Shown: piece after piece, positions 33,645-41,080 of the stretch
Layout of the letters: each line of letters starts with the position of its first letter
Position numbering within the stretch: the stretch's first letter is position 1
From: JBFMAI01 sp040755725
Lineage (GTDB): Bacteria > Planctomycetota > Phycisphaerae > UBA1845 > Fen-1342
Length of the DNA: 64,000 nucleotides
Direction of reading: 5' to 3'
NCBI GenBank assembly: GCA_040755725.1
Contig: JBFMAI010000040.1
Span: 310,001-374,000, forward strand
Program-made: the position numbers and the translations under genes
Notes under the pieces: model-generated
What the model saw: the letters and a program-made list of their open reading frames with translations, nothing else
Told to the model about the DNA's origin: nothing
Database searches by the model: none

Positions 33645-34223
33645 TCAGCGGGATCCGCCGCGACCGCCCATACCGCCGCCACCGCCACCCATGCCACGAC
33701 CGCCTCCCCGGCCGCGCCCGCAGCCTCCGCCGCCGCCGCCGCGCCCGCGGCCCATCCCGCGACCTTGACCGCGGCCCTGGCCGGGACCAAATCCCTGGCC
33801 GGGGCCCGGACTGACGGGCGGCGGGGGCGGTGCGGGCGACGGCCCCGGCGTGGGCCCCGCGTTCATCCCCGCATGGCCCGGCACGTTCGGGGCGCCGGCC
33901 GGCTGCAAGCGACCGGCCGTGAACTGCTCGACCGCGCTGCGGACCGTCCCGGCACACCCGACGATCACGCCGATGCCGGCGGCGGTCAACGTCTGATGCG
34001 CGTTGGGGCCGCAGTTGCCGGTGAGCACGTATTTCACGCCGCGATCGGCCAACAGCCGCGCGGCCTGAATCCCGGCGCCCTGCCCGAGGGCCTGGGCCTC
34101 ATTGTCGATCGCCTCGAAGCTGAGATTGTCCGTCTCCACGATGACGAAGAACGGACAGCGGCCGAAACGCGGGTCCATCTCCGCGTCGAACCTGGGTTGA
34201 ACAGCCGTTACTGCGATTCTCAT
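33645..34223 (-). CDS. NifX/COG1433-family protein with Gly/Arg-rich tail (copy 2)
   Basis: The 192-residue protein has a NifX domain (MRIAVTAVQPRFDAEMDPRF near 1-20, then KYVLTGNCGPNAHQTLTAAG near 65-84). Past residue 120 it becomes a Pro-rich linker (SPAPPPPPVSPGPG) and a Gly/Arg-rich tail (GGGGGCGRGRGGGRGMGGGG). The tail contains one Cys and is highly charged. Such tails may bind nucleic acid, a partner or metal; none can be chosen. ATG 34223 has only a weak ribosome binding site (GAGGACGACC). It is in the same run as the two ATPases. Confidence 0.87.
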   Translation of the reverse strand: MRIAVTAVQPRFDAEMDPRFGRCPFFVIVETDNLSFEAIDNEAQALGQGAGIQAARLLADRGVKYVLTGNCGPNAHQTLTAAGIGVIVGCAGTVRSAVEQFTAGRLQPAGAPNVPGHAGMNAGPTPGPSPAPPPPPVSPGPGQGFGPGQGRGQGRGMGRGRGGGGGGCGRGRGGGRGMGGGGGGMGGRGGSR

Positions 34224-34298
34224 GGTCGTCCTCGTTCGCAAGGGCCCCAGCGGGAGCACGCCGTGTCTCGCTAGGGTGGCCGTCTGGCTCGCGGGGCG

Positions 34299-34703
34299 CT
34301 ACGTGCCCGGCTTCTCGGCCTGTTGGGCATTGAGCTCGTCGATCCGGCGACGAAGCTGCTCCGCGTGTTGTTCAAGGCACCGCAGGTCGGCCTGCAACAG
34401 GGTTCGTTCCTGCTCCGGCGTCGGCGGCGGTACGTCGTACGGCGCGGGATAGGGCACGAGCGGGCGCCATCCGCGGCCGCGCATGCCGCGCTGCCAACCG
34501 GTCAGACCGGTGGCGTAGAACCAATGGCGCCAGCCGCGTCCGCCGCCACCCCATCCGCCGCCGCGACCGCGGCCCATGCCCCAGTAACCCCGACCGGGGA
34601 TCGGGTTCATGTAACCGGGCATGTCATACCCCGCGCAGTACCCGGCTGCGCGGCCCGTCCGAGGGCCCTGTCCGAGCGGCCCCGTGTGATCTCCACCAGG
34701 CAT
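34299..34703 (-). CDS. DUF5320 Gly/Arg-rich small protein
   Basis: The 134-residue protein starts MPGGDHTGPLGQGPRTGRAA and has GYCAG just after, the DUF5320 hallmark. A Gly/Arg/Trp-rich middle (about 40-80) is followed by a C-terminal coiled coil (PTPEQERTLLQADLRCLEQH then LRRRIDELNAQ). Genes of this type often stand beside NifX-like proteins in anaerobes, and this one is between two of them. Function is unknown. AGGAGATG before the ATG is a strong ribosome binding site. Confidence 0.85.
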   Translation of the reverse strand: MPGGDHTGPLGQGPRTGRAAGYCAGYDMPGYMNPIPGRGYWGMGRGRGGGWGGGGRGWRHWFYATGLTGWQRGMRGRGWRPLVPYPAPYDVPPPTPEQERTLLQADLRCLEQHAEQLRRRIDELNAQQAEKPGT

Positions 34704-34735
34704 TTCACATCTCCTTTCTGCGCAAACGCTGCGGC

Positions 34736-35200
34736 TCATGCCGGCCCGTGTCGCCGTCCTGGGCCGCGCGAACCCTGCCGCGCCTCGCCGCCGCGCGCTC
34801 CGCGGCCGCGTCCCCCCGCGCGGCGCCGCCCCTCGCCGTCACCGCACCACCCCCGGCGTCTCCGCCCGCAGCACCCGGGCATGAGGAACTCGGGCTCGTG
34901 GAGGCGGCCGGCGACAAACGCCCGCAGGACTTCTTCCACCGCACCGCACGTCTGTGGGACCACCTCGATCGCCGCCGCGCGCAGCAGCGCTTCGAGCGGT
35001 CGGGAGATGGCCCCGCAGATCAGCACGTTCACGCCGTGCTGCGTGAGTTCGGCGACGCGTCGCCCGAGGTCACGCGAGTGCAAGGGGACCGTCTGGCGGC
35101 TGCATTCGCGGTCCCCATCAAGGTCGACGAGGACCATCGTTTGCGCCACGTCGAACACGGGCGAGACGCGGTCAGCGAGCGTGGGGATGGCGACGTTCAT
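34736..35200 (-). CDS. NifX/COG1433-family protein, first gene of the ORP-like run (copy 3)
   Basis: The 154-residue protein begins MNVAIPTLADRVSPVFDVAQ, a NifX/ORP N-terminus, and continues VNVLICGAISRPLEALLRAA near 58-77. The C-terminus has MPGCCGRRRRGWCG and an Arg/Gly-rich tail, with several cysteines that could bind metal. It has no Shine-Dalgarno sequence: only CGCTGACCGACA stands before ATG 35200. A sigma-54-type promoter 14 bases upstream would place the transcript start almost at the ATG, so it may be leaderless. It heads the minus-strand run. Confidence 0.87.
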   Translation of the reverse strand: MNVAIPTLADRVSPVFDVAQTMVLVDLDGDRECSRQTVPLHSRDLGRRVAELTQHGVNVLICGAISRPLEALLRAAAIEVVPQTCGAVEEVLRAFVAGRLHEPEFLMPGCCGRRRRGWCGDGEGRRRAGGRGRGARGGEARQGSRGPGRRHGPA

Positions 35201-35213
35201 TGTCGGTCAGCGA

Positions 35214-35229
35214 TGCACACGCTGTGCCA
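35214..35229 (-). promoter_or_regulatory. Candidate sigma-54 promoter for the ORP-like run
   Basis: Read on the minus strand the site is TGGCAC-AGCGT-GTGCA. GG and GC are separated by ten bases, the exact sigma-54 spacing, and only the first T of TTGCA is changed. The predicted start falls about 3 bases before ATG 35200. The cluster has its own sigma-54 activator at 38320-39687. Confidence 0.6.
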
Positions 35230-35320
35230 CATCGCCGATCCGCCGGTCGTGTTGGCTGCAATGTCTTTATTGTGACATGTTTATGGTTGTTCGGCGGTCG
35301 GCGCGCCATCCACGCGATCG

Positions 35321-35364
35321 TTGCAAACTGCAATGTGCCAGACAGTGAACACTTGCAACTTGCA
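35321..35364. promoter_or_regulatory. Possible activator binding sites (TTGCA half-sites)
   Basis: TTGCA-AAC-TGCAA (35321-35333) is a perfect inverted repeat. TTGCA at 35353 and 35360 form a direct pair, and a single TGCAA lies at 35257. They stand about 105-150 bases upstream of the -12 element, the usual distance for sigma-54 activator sites. Confidence 0.45.
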
Positions 35365-35618
35365 CTCCGTGAGCATTCCGCGGGCGTGACACCGCCGGCG
35401 TATTGGCTTACAGCATGGAACAGAGCCCTGGGGCACGTGCCCTCAGCCCGTGTCTCACCCGCCGCGGCGGGTGAAAGACGGTTGTGAGGACGGCTCTTGG
35501 TGTGGTTGCGCGGGTGCGGCGCGCAATCTGGACGATCGTCGCCAGTGCGCGGGTTTGCGCCGACCTTCCACATAGTTCGGTGATGATCTCTCTTGACGAT
35601 CCGCGCTGGAGTTTACGT

Positions 35619-36125
35619 ATGTCTGGGCCGGACACCCACAACGCCGAGCTGACCCTGCACCCCATCGGCATAATCCGCAGCCCCCACACCGTCGCGGAAG
35701 AAACGCCGATCCAGCCCGTGTTTGCGCAGGGAGTCGCCGGCCGGGCCGAGATTCTGCCGCAATTCGTTGCGGGGCTCGCGGACCTGGACGGCTTCTCGCA
35801 CATCTGGCTGCTGCACTGGTTTCACCAAGCCGGTGCGCCGCGGCTGACCGTGCGGCCGTACCTTCAGGACGCCGAGCACGGCGTATTCGCCACCCGGGCC
35901 CCGACGCGACCGAATCCCATCGGGCTAAGTCTTGTGCGCTTGGTGCGCCGCGAAGGCTGCGTGCTTCACCTTGAGGACGTGGACGTTCTCGACGGCACGC
36001 CGCTGCTCGATATCAAACCCTATGTGCCCCGCTTCGATTACCGTGCCGACGCGCGAACCGGCTGGCTGGAAGCGGTCGACGCGGATACTGCCCAACGACG
36101 CGGGCGGAGACAGTCTCGGCTTTGA
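35619..36125 (+). CDS. TsaA/TrmO-like tRNA methyltransferase
   Basis: TrmO methylates N6 of t6A37 in tRNA with SAM; other members may act elsewhere. The 168-residue protein has LHPIGIIRSPHTVAEETPIQ at its start, LDGFSHIWLLHWFHQAG near 57-73 and ATRAPTRPNPIGLSLVRLV near 90-108, which hold the family's RxxRPNPIG signature. DGTPLLDIKPYVPRFD is also conserved. It is divergent from the ORP-like run. GGAG seven bases before ATG 35619 decides the start over ATG 35583. TrmO-like genes recur beside ORP-type loci in anaerobes, so a non-tRNA role is possible. Confidence 0.85.
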   Translation: MSGPDTHNAELTLHPIGIIRSPHTVAEETPIQPVFAQGVAGRAEILPQFVAGLADLDGFSHIWLLHWFHQAGAPRLTVRPYLQDAEHGVFATRAPTRPNPIGLSLVRLVRREGCVLHLEDVDVLDGTPLLDIKPYVPRFDYRADARTGWLEAVDADTAQRRGRRQSRL

Positions 36126-36292
36126 AAGCCTCGCAAGAGAGCATACGCACTTCGTTCGCACTTTGCCTTTCCAGTCGCTGGCCTCCTGGTCGGTGTAGCG
36201 CAAACGACTGTGGGACAACGAGTTCGGTAGAAGCTATTTCCGGCCATCGATCCCGATTGGTTCGCGGTCGACAGAGAAAAGAGTTGCAATGC

Positions 36293-36322
36293 TTGACATA
36301 GCGAGCGCGCGCTTGATATATA
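36293..36322 (+). promoter_or_regulatory. Strong sigma-70-type promoter before hemP
   Basis: A perfect TTGACA (36293-36298) is 18 bases from TATATA (36317-36322). GCTTGACATA and GCTTGATATA are near-direct repeats across the region. A start near 36330 would give a 30-base leader. It is the best -35/-10 pair seen in the window. Confidence 0.7.
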
Positions 36323-36362
36323 AATCACGCAGGATCTATTCAGCTTGTGGTTGTGGTGAAAT

Positions 36363-36581
36363 ATGGAGACTATCGGTTCCGTTTCGGAGCACCTTGTGGC
36401 ACCATCTGGGGGAACGGTGCCCCCGCGCGGGAGCGTGGCAGTGGCCACCTTTCCGCGTGAGCTGCCGGTGGTGGACTCCGTCGAACTCCTGCGCGGTCAC
36501 ACAATGGTGCAGATCCGCCATGGAAACGCGTTATATCGTTTGGGTGTAACCAGTAACGGGAAGCTGATTCTGACCAAGTAG
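36363..36581 (+). CDS. hemP: Hemin uptake protein HemP
   Basis: The 72-residue protein ends with the HemP block SVELLRGHTMVQIRHGNALY followed by RLGVTSNGKLILTK, the hallmark of this family. HemP is a small protein linked to haem uptake and its regulation. The first 35 residues are variable. It has its own strong promoter at 36293 and a terminator at 36627, so it is a single-gene unit. No haem receptor, TonB or haem-degrading gene is in this window, so its partner must lie elsewhere. The upstream GGTGA is a weak ribosome binding site. Confidence 0.88.
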   Translation: METIGSVSEHLVAPSGGTVPPRGSVAVATFPRELPVVDSVELLRGHTMVQIRHGNALYRLGVTSNGKLILTK

Positions 36582-36626
36582 CCAGCGCGCACGTCGCCAG
36601 GGCCCCAGCCAGCCGAGAGCCAGCCA

Positions 36627-36670
36627 GGGAGTCGCCGAGGATCAGACACCTCGGGACTCCCTTCCTTTTT
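36627..36670 (+). terminator. Rho-independent terminator after hemP
   Basis: GGGAGTC-G-CCGAGG pairs with CCTCGG-GACTCCC around the loop ATCAGACA, with one bulged base. TTCCTTTTT follows. It is a textbook intrinsic terminator, and rare in this GC-rich window. Confidence 0.85.
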
Positions 36671-36812
36671 GGGGTCGGTAAATCGGCGAGAAGGGAAGTG
36701 CGGCAGGGACGGTGAACGAATGGGCTAATCAGGGTCGATAGTGCGTGTCCCTGGACGAGAAGCCAGGTCCGGGTCGACCGGCAGCAATGTATCTCGATAA
36801 GGAGCAGACTGC

Positions 36813-37436
36813 ATGAAGACGACAGCATACGCGATTGTGTTTGGCACGCTGACGCTGGTGGCCGTCGGCCGAGCGGGCGCCGAGATCATCGACGGGATCA
36901 ACTGGGCCGACGACGTCTATTCTTACAGCGCGAACATTCAGAACTACGGGGGCGAGCTCATGACCCCGAGTACTGAGTGGTGGCTGACGGGGCCGCCGGA
37001 CGCCGACTGTAACGGCAACGGGTACGCCTGGGACCCGGGGGACCAGGACACGGTCGCCGGCTGGCGGGCCGCAATGCCCGATGAATACGTCACGATGTAC
37101 TGGGAGACCGGCATTCCTGACCTAGCGGGCGAGGATCTGGTCATTCGCCTCCACGGTGGGCCAAGCGCAGCAGCGGACGTGTTCGCGAGCGTCGATGGTG
37201 GTGTCTTCGGGTTCATTGGTGCGATCGGCGGGGGCACGCCGGGCTACTTCCGCGACGAAGCCTTCGACTTTGCCGGGCTGTTCGCCGAAAGCGTGCATTA
37301 CGTAAAGGTACTGCGTACCACCAGCGGTCCGCAGACGGGGATGTTCTTCGATGCCTTTGGCGGCAACGTGCCCGAGCCCAGCAGCCTGGCGCTGATGGTG
37401 CTTGCCGTACTTGCATGGGGTCACCGGAAAACTTGA
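36813..37436 (+). CDS. Secreted PEP-CTERM protein
   Basis: The 207-residue protein has a signal peptide (MKTTAYAIVFGTLTLVAVGR) and a mature extracellular domain with a CNGNGYAWDPGDQDTVAGW segment of EF-hand-like composition. The C-terminus is a PEP-CTERM anchor: VPEPSSLALMVLAVLAWGHR and a final KT, i.e. PEP, a membrane helix and a short basic end. PEP-CTERM proteins are processed by an exosortase and usually end up in the outer envelope or biofilm. AAGGAG lies ten bases before the ATG. No exosortase gene is in the window. Confidence 0.85.
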   Translation: MKTTAYAIVFGTLTLVAVGRAGAEIIDGINWADDVYSYSANIQNYGGELMTPSTEWWLTGPPDADCNGNGYAWDPGDQDTVAGWRAAMPDEYVTMYWETGIPDLAGEDLVIRLHGGPSAAADVFASVDGGVFGFIGAIGGGTPGYFRDEAFDFAGLFAESVHYVKVLRTTSGPQTGMFFDAFGGNVPEPSSLALMVLAVLAWGHRKT

Positions 37437-37529
37437 ACCCCTGGCTCCGGTCCCTGGCGAGGTGGGTCGGGGGCGCGCGGTAGCGCTCCCGGCCCGTTTC
37501 TGCGGCACCCGTGGTGCGGGAGGTACGTC

Positions 37530-38237
37530 GTGCGTAGCCGGGGATTCACGCTGATCGAGCTGTTGGTCGTCGTTGCGATTGTGGCGCTCCTCGTCGGCAT
37601 GCTCGTACCGGCGTTGGCGGCCGCCCGGGAGAGCGCCCGCCAGTCCGTGTGTCTATCAAATCTCCGCAGCGTCATGCTCGCCGTGCAGCTCTATGTGCAG
37701 GAGAGCAACGACTGGCTACCCGCTGCGGAACCGCCACTGCGCGAGTTTCCGGACACGCGGCACTGGTTCATGAACACCGTTCTCATGCAGCCCCTGGCCA
37801 TCGAGATTCCGCTCGATTGCAACGGACTTCCCGTCGGCCCGTCCGAGGCGGACTCGGTCTTGATCTGCCCCAGCCACCTTGACCCGGACCACTGGCGCGA
37901 CGGCACGGAACTGGGTTATGCCCTCAGCTACGGCGCCAACGGCACGTGGGGACTCGGCGGACGGCCGGATCACCTGGACCATCGCCACTTGGGCGAGTTC
38001 ACGAGGGCTTCAGATGTGCTGGCGTTCACAGACGCCTGGGGTGTGAAGGCCGCGCCCGGCGTGGTCCTGTACCATGGTTGTCCGAAGGACAACTTCGATT
38101 TCCGGCATCACGGGCGGGCCAGCGTGGCGTTCCTCGACGGGCACGTGGCACGGACTCACCAGGACGAGATCCCGTTTGGCATGGCGCACCGCTACGAAAG
38201 TTTCTGGAGCGCAAGACCGCCGACGGGCCAGAACTAG
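37530..38237 (+). CDS. Type II secretion/pilin-like pseudopilin, DUF1559-like
   Basis: The 235-residue protein has a type IV prepilin N-terminus (MRSRGFTLIELLVVVAIVAL) in which G5/F6 would be the prepilin peptidase cleavage site. The mature protein has a long helix and a beta-rich part. FDFRHHGRASVAFLDGHVA near 190 is the H-x9-DG tail typical of planctomycetal DUF1559 pseudopilins. These are exported and may build surface fibres or a secretion pseudopilus. The start is GTG 37530, preceded by GGGAGG. The 93 bases after the PEP-CTERM gene hold no terminator, so the two could be cotranscribed. Confidence 0.87.
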   Translation: MRSRGFTLIELLVVVAIVALLVGMLVPALAAARESARQSVCLSNLRSVMLAVQLYVQESNDWLPAAEPPLREFPDTRHWFMNTVLMQPLAIEIPLDCNGLPVGPSEADSVLICPSHLDPDHWRDGTELGYALSYGANGTWGLGGRPDHLDHRHLGEFTRASDVLAFTDAWGVKAAPGVVLYHGCPKDNFDFRHHGRASVAFLDGHVARTHQDEIPFGMAHRYESFWSARPPTGQN

Positions 38238-38319
38238 ACGCCACAGCGCGTCAAAACCTCCCTGCTTGATACGCGGCCGGCTTCGCGCCCAGCGGGAGTC
38301 CGCCGCGCGGGGCACCTAG

Positions 38320-39687
38320 CTAACGGCCTGCCGCCTTGGGCTTTGCCCGCTCAGAATCCGGCGCAAGCATCTTCAGCTTACGAAACAGCGTGCTCACATT
38401 GACGCCCAGCTCCCGGGCGGCGGCGGCACGGTTGCCGTCGTGGCGCCGCAGCGCATCGGCGATGTGAATCGCCTCCAGCTCCCGCAGCGTCAGGCCGGTC
38501 TTCAAGCGCCGGGTGCCGGTGGCCGCCCGACCTTGCAGTACGGGCGGCAGATGTTGTGGCTCGATCAAGCCGCCGCGACACAGCACGAACGCGTGCTCGA
38601 TGATGTTCTCCAGCTCGCGGACGTTGCCCGGGTAATCGTGGGCCATCAGGATCGTCAACGCCGCGTCCGAGACGCCGACGATATCCTTGTTCTGCACGCG
38701 ATTGAAACGCGTGACGAAGCGTTCAATCAGCAGCGGAATGTCCTCGCGTCTCTCGCGCAGCGGCGGCAAGTGCAGCCGGACAACGTTGATGCGGTAGTAA
38801 AGATCGTCCCGGAACTTCGCGGCCCGCACCAACTCATCGAGGTCGCGGTGCGTCGCGGCCACGATCCGCACGTCCACCGGCACGGGCTCGACCGAGCCTA
38901 GCGGCTCATAAACGCGCTCCTGCAACACCCGCAGCAGCCGCGTCTGCATGGCGGGCGACACGTCGCCGATCTCGTCGAGAAACAGCGTGCCGCGATCCGC
39001 CACCGCCAGCCGACCCGGCTTGTCCCGCTTGGCGTCGGTGAAGGCCCCAGCCTTGTACCCGAACAGCTCGGATTCCAGCAGCGTGTCGGGCAGGGCCCCG
39101 CAGTTGAGGGCCACGAAGCGGCGTTTGGCGCGCGGCGACAGGTTGTGAATCGCCCGTGCGACCAGCTCCTTGCCCGTCCCACTCTCGCCTTCGATCAGCA
39201 CGGTGGCGGCGCTGTCCGCCACCTGCGGCAGCAACTCGAAGAGCCGCTGCATCGCGGCACTGCGCCCCACGAGGTCGGCGAACGTGTAGCGTCCCTCCAG
39301 CTCCTTGCGCAGCTCCTCGACCTGGCTCAGGTCCCGGAACGTCTCTACGCCGCCGATCACGCGCCCGCGCTCGTCCTTGAGCAGGGCGGCGGAGACGCTG
39401 ATCGGGATGCGCTCGCCATCCGCCCGGAGGATGTAGACGGCCTTGCTCACGACCGGCCGGCCGGTACGGTGCGCCCCCTTCAGGGCGCATTCGGTCTCGC
39501 AGATGCTCGCCCGGAACACGTCGCAGCAGTGCCGGCCGAGCGCCTCCGCACGCGTCACGCCGGTGATCCGCTCGGCGGCGGCATTGAACGACGTGATCCG
39601 CCAGTCCAAGTCGACCGTGAACACCCCGTCGGCCACGGAGTCGAGGATAACCTGATACGTGTTCGCTCCGGCCGGCTGGTTCATCAT
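38320..39687 (-). CDS. Sigma-54-dependent activator with Cys-rich PAS domain, GAFTDA variant
   Basis: The 455-residue protein has a PAS domain (8-120) with a Cys cluster, Cys54, Cys55, Cys63 and Cys67 (HCCDVFRASICETEC). The AAA+ domain has Walker A GESGTGKE (167-174) and Walker B LFLDEIG near 235-241. The sigma-54 contact loop is GAFTDA (214-219) instead of GAFTGA. A Fis-type HTH (GNRAAAARELGVNVSTLFRK near 420) ends it. There is no receiver domain, so it is not a simple response regulator; the PAS domain may sense redox or metal. It is the likely activator of the ORP-like run 3 kb away. Start ATG 39687 has only a weak ribosome binding site. Confidence 0.92.
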   Translation of the reverse strand: MMNQPAGANTYQVILDSVADGVFTVDLDWRITSFNAAAERITGVTRAEALGRHCCDVFRASICETECALKGAHRTGRPVVSKAVYILRADGERIPISVSAALLKDERGRVIGGVETFRDLSQVEELRKELEGRYTFADLVGRSAAMQRLFELLPQVADSAATVLIEGESGTGKELVARAIHNLSPRAKRRFVALNCGALPDTLLESELFGYKAGAFTDAKRDKPGRLAVADRGTLFLDEIGDVSPAMQTRLLRVLQERVYEPLGSVEPVPVDVRIVAATHRDLDELVRAAKFRDDLYYRINVVRLHLPPLRERREDIPLLIERFVTRFNRVQNKDIVGVSDAALTILMAHDYPGNVRELENIIEHAFVLCRGGLIEPQHLPPVLQGRAATGTRRLKTGLTLRELEAIHIADALRRHDGNRAAAARELGVNVSTLFRKLKMLAPDSERAKPKAAGR

Positions 39688-39783
39688 CTGCCCCGAGCAG
39701 GGCCTGCGTCGCCCCGGGCGGGCGAAGTCCTGTCCTTCACCCGTGCACGCGGATTGAGGCCGCGGCATTCGCCCTTGCAGCCG

Positions 39784-39859
39784 TCAACAGGACCCGCCAC
39801 GCGAGTGGCGGGATGCCGGGCCCCGCACGCGCGTGCGGGGTTCTGTCAGGCGCTGTCAG
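39784..39859. repeat. Family B hairpin repeat, copy 5
   Basis: CCCGCCAC-GCGA-GTGGCGGG (39792-39811) is a perfect 8-base stem with a GNRA-type loop. CCCCGCAC-GCGC-GTGCGGGG (39821-39840) follows. The first stem differs from the copy at 50841 by a matched pair of base changes. Confidence 0.75.
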
Positions 39860-39975
39860 ATTCTACGCGAACGTGACGGCCCGGACGACACGCGCGGCCG
39901 GTTGCGGGCGCGAACCATGCCCCGTGTGCCCGCGCCGCGGCGGCCTCGGCGCAGACAGAGGCCGTCGCCTGCGGG

Positions 39976-40917
39976 CTAGCGTTCGGCCGGCGAGTGGCCC
40001 GTCAACCCCGACAGCACCGCCAGCACGTCATCGACCACGCCGCTCATCCGCCGCAGGCCGCCGGGGGTCCGGGCGGCAACGTGCGGCGTCAACAGGCAGC
40101 GGTCGCAGGCGAAAAGCGGGTGGTCCGGCGGCAAGGGCTCGGGGTCGGTGACGTCCAGCGCGGCGCCGGCGAGCCGCCCGTCCTGGAGGGCGGCGGTGAG
40201 GGCCATTGTATCGACGACGGCGCCGCGGGCGGTGTTGATGAGCCGGGCCGCGGGGCGCATCCGCGCCAGCACGTCGCTGTTGACCAGGCCGCGCGTCAGA
40301 TCGGTCAGCGGCACATGGAGCGACACCACGTCGCTCCGGGCCCAAAGCGTGGGCTTGTCCACCGACTCCGCAGGGAAGTCGAACGGACCCACGGGCACGA
40401 TGTCGTTGTACAGCACCCGTGCCCCGAATCCCGCCGCACAGATTCGCCCCACCCGTGACCCGATCCGCCCCATGCCCACGATGCCGACCGTCAACTCACA
40501 CAACTCGGGCCCGTGAGGTTGGGCCCGTGCGGCCCAGAACTCGCCGCGTTGGTAGGCCGCCGCCAGTCGCGGAACGGGGCGCAGCAGAAGCAGGATCAAC
40601 GCGAGGGTGAGGTCGGCGACGGCTGCGGTGGCAGCCCCGGGCGTGTTCACCAGGTGGATGCCGAGGGCTTCGGCGGCCGCGGTATCCACGAGGTCGGTTC
40701 CCACGCCGGCCACGCCGACGACGCGCAGGCGCCGACCCGCGGCGAGCAGTTCTCGATTCACTCGGGTGTGCGTGCGGACAATCAGCGCGTCGCAGTCCGC
40801 GATCAGGCGGACCAGCGTGGCCTCATCCGCCGATGGCGCCCGGACGACTTGCGCCGCCGCCGCCAGACGCTGCTCGGCGTCGGGTTCCAGCCGGCCGACT
40901 AACAGGATACGATGCAT
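39976..40917 (-). CDS. D-isomer-specific 2-hydroxyacid dehydrogenase
   Basis: The 313-residue NAD-dependent dehydrogenase has the Rossmann motif VGIVGMGRIGSRVGRICAAG near 140-159. Catalytic residues are visible as NTARGAVVDT (Arg near 230), DVTDPEPLPP (Glu near 258) and LTPHVAA (His near 278). Phosphoglycerate dehydrogenase-like and glyoxylate or hydroxypyruvate reductases share this pattern. The ACT domain of SerA is absent. ATG 40917 gives the usual short start, HRILLVGRLEPDAEQRL, and an upstream in-frame start would add 33 unlikely residues. Substrate unassigned. Confidence 0.87.
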   Translation of the reverse strand: MHRILLVGRLEPDAEQRLAAAAQVVRAPSADEATLVRLIADCDALIVRTHTRVNRELLAAGRRLRVVGVAGVGTDLVDTAAAEALGIHLVNTPGAATAAVADLTLALILLLLRPVPRLAAAYQRGEFWAARAQPHGPELCELTVGIVGMGRIGSRVGRICAAGFGARVLYNDIVPVGPFDFPAESVDKPTLWARSDVVSLHVPLTDLTRGLVNSDVLARMRPAARLINTARGAVVDTMALTAALQDGRLAGAALDVTDPEPLPPDHPLFACDRCLLTPHVAARTPGGLRRMSGVVDDVLAVLSGLTGHSPAER

Positions 40918-41080
40918 AACGACCCCGCGTTGCCAATCTCGCGTGCCCGAGCGACCCCGCTCGGCCGCCGCGTGGCGGACGGGAGTCCCGGAACAACCAG
41001 GAAACGTACGGGGCACCGGTTCTCAGATCGCGATACTCCGGCTGGGGAGCCGGTGCCCGGCCAAAGCGCCTCCTAAATGC

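Larger units (their letters stand above)
35201..35618. other. Divergent regulatory region between ORP-like run and trmO-like gene (418 bases)
   Basis: It contains the sigma-54 candidate at 35214-35229 and TTGCA/TGCAA half-sites between 35257 and 35364. The central 100 bases are notably AT-rich for this genome (for example around 35260-35285). No convincing gene is present. Confidence 0.6.

Noticed and set aside
35321..35342. A second sigma-54-like TGGCAC read on the minus strand near 35340
   Set aside because: TTTGCA is present but three bases too far away (GG-N13-GC). The TTGCA units are better read as activator sites.
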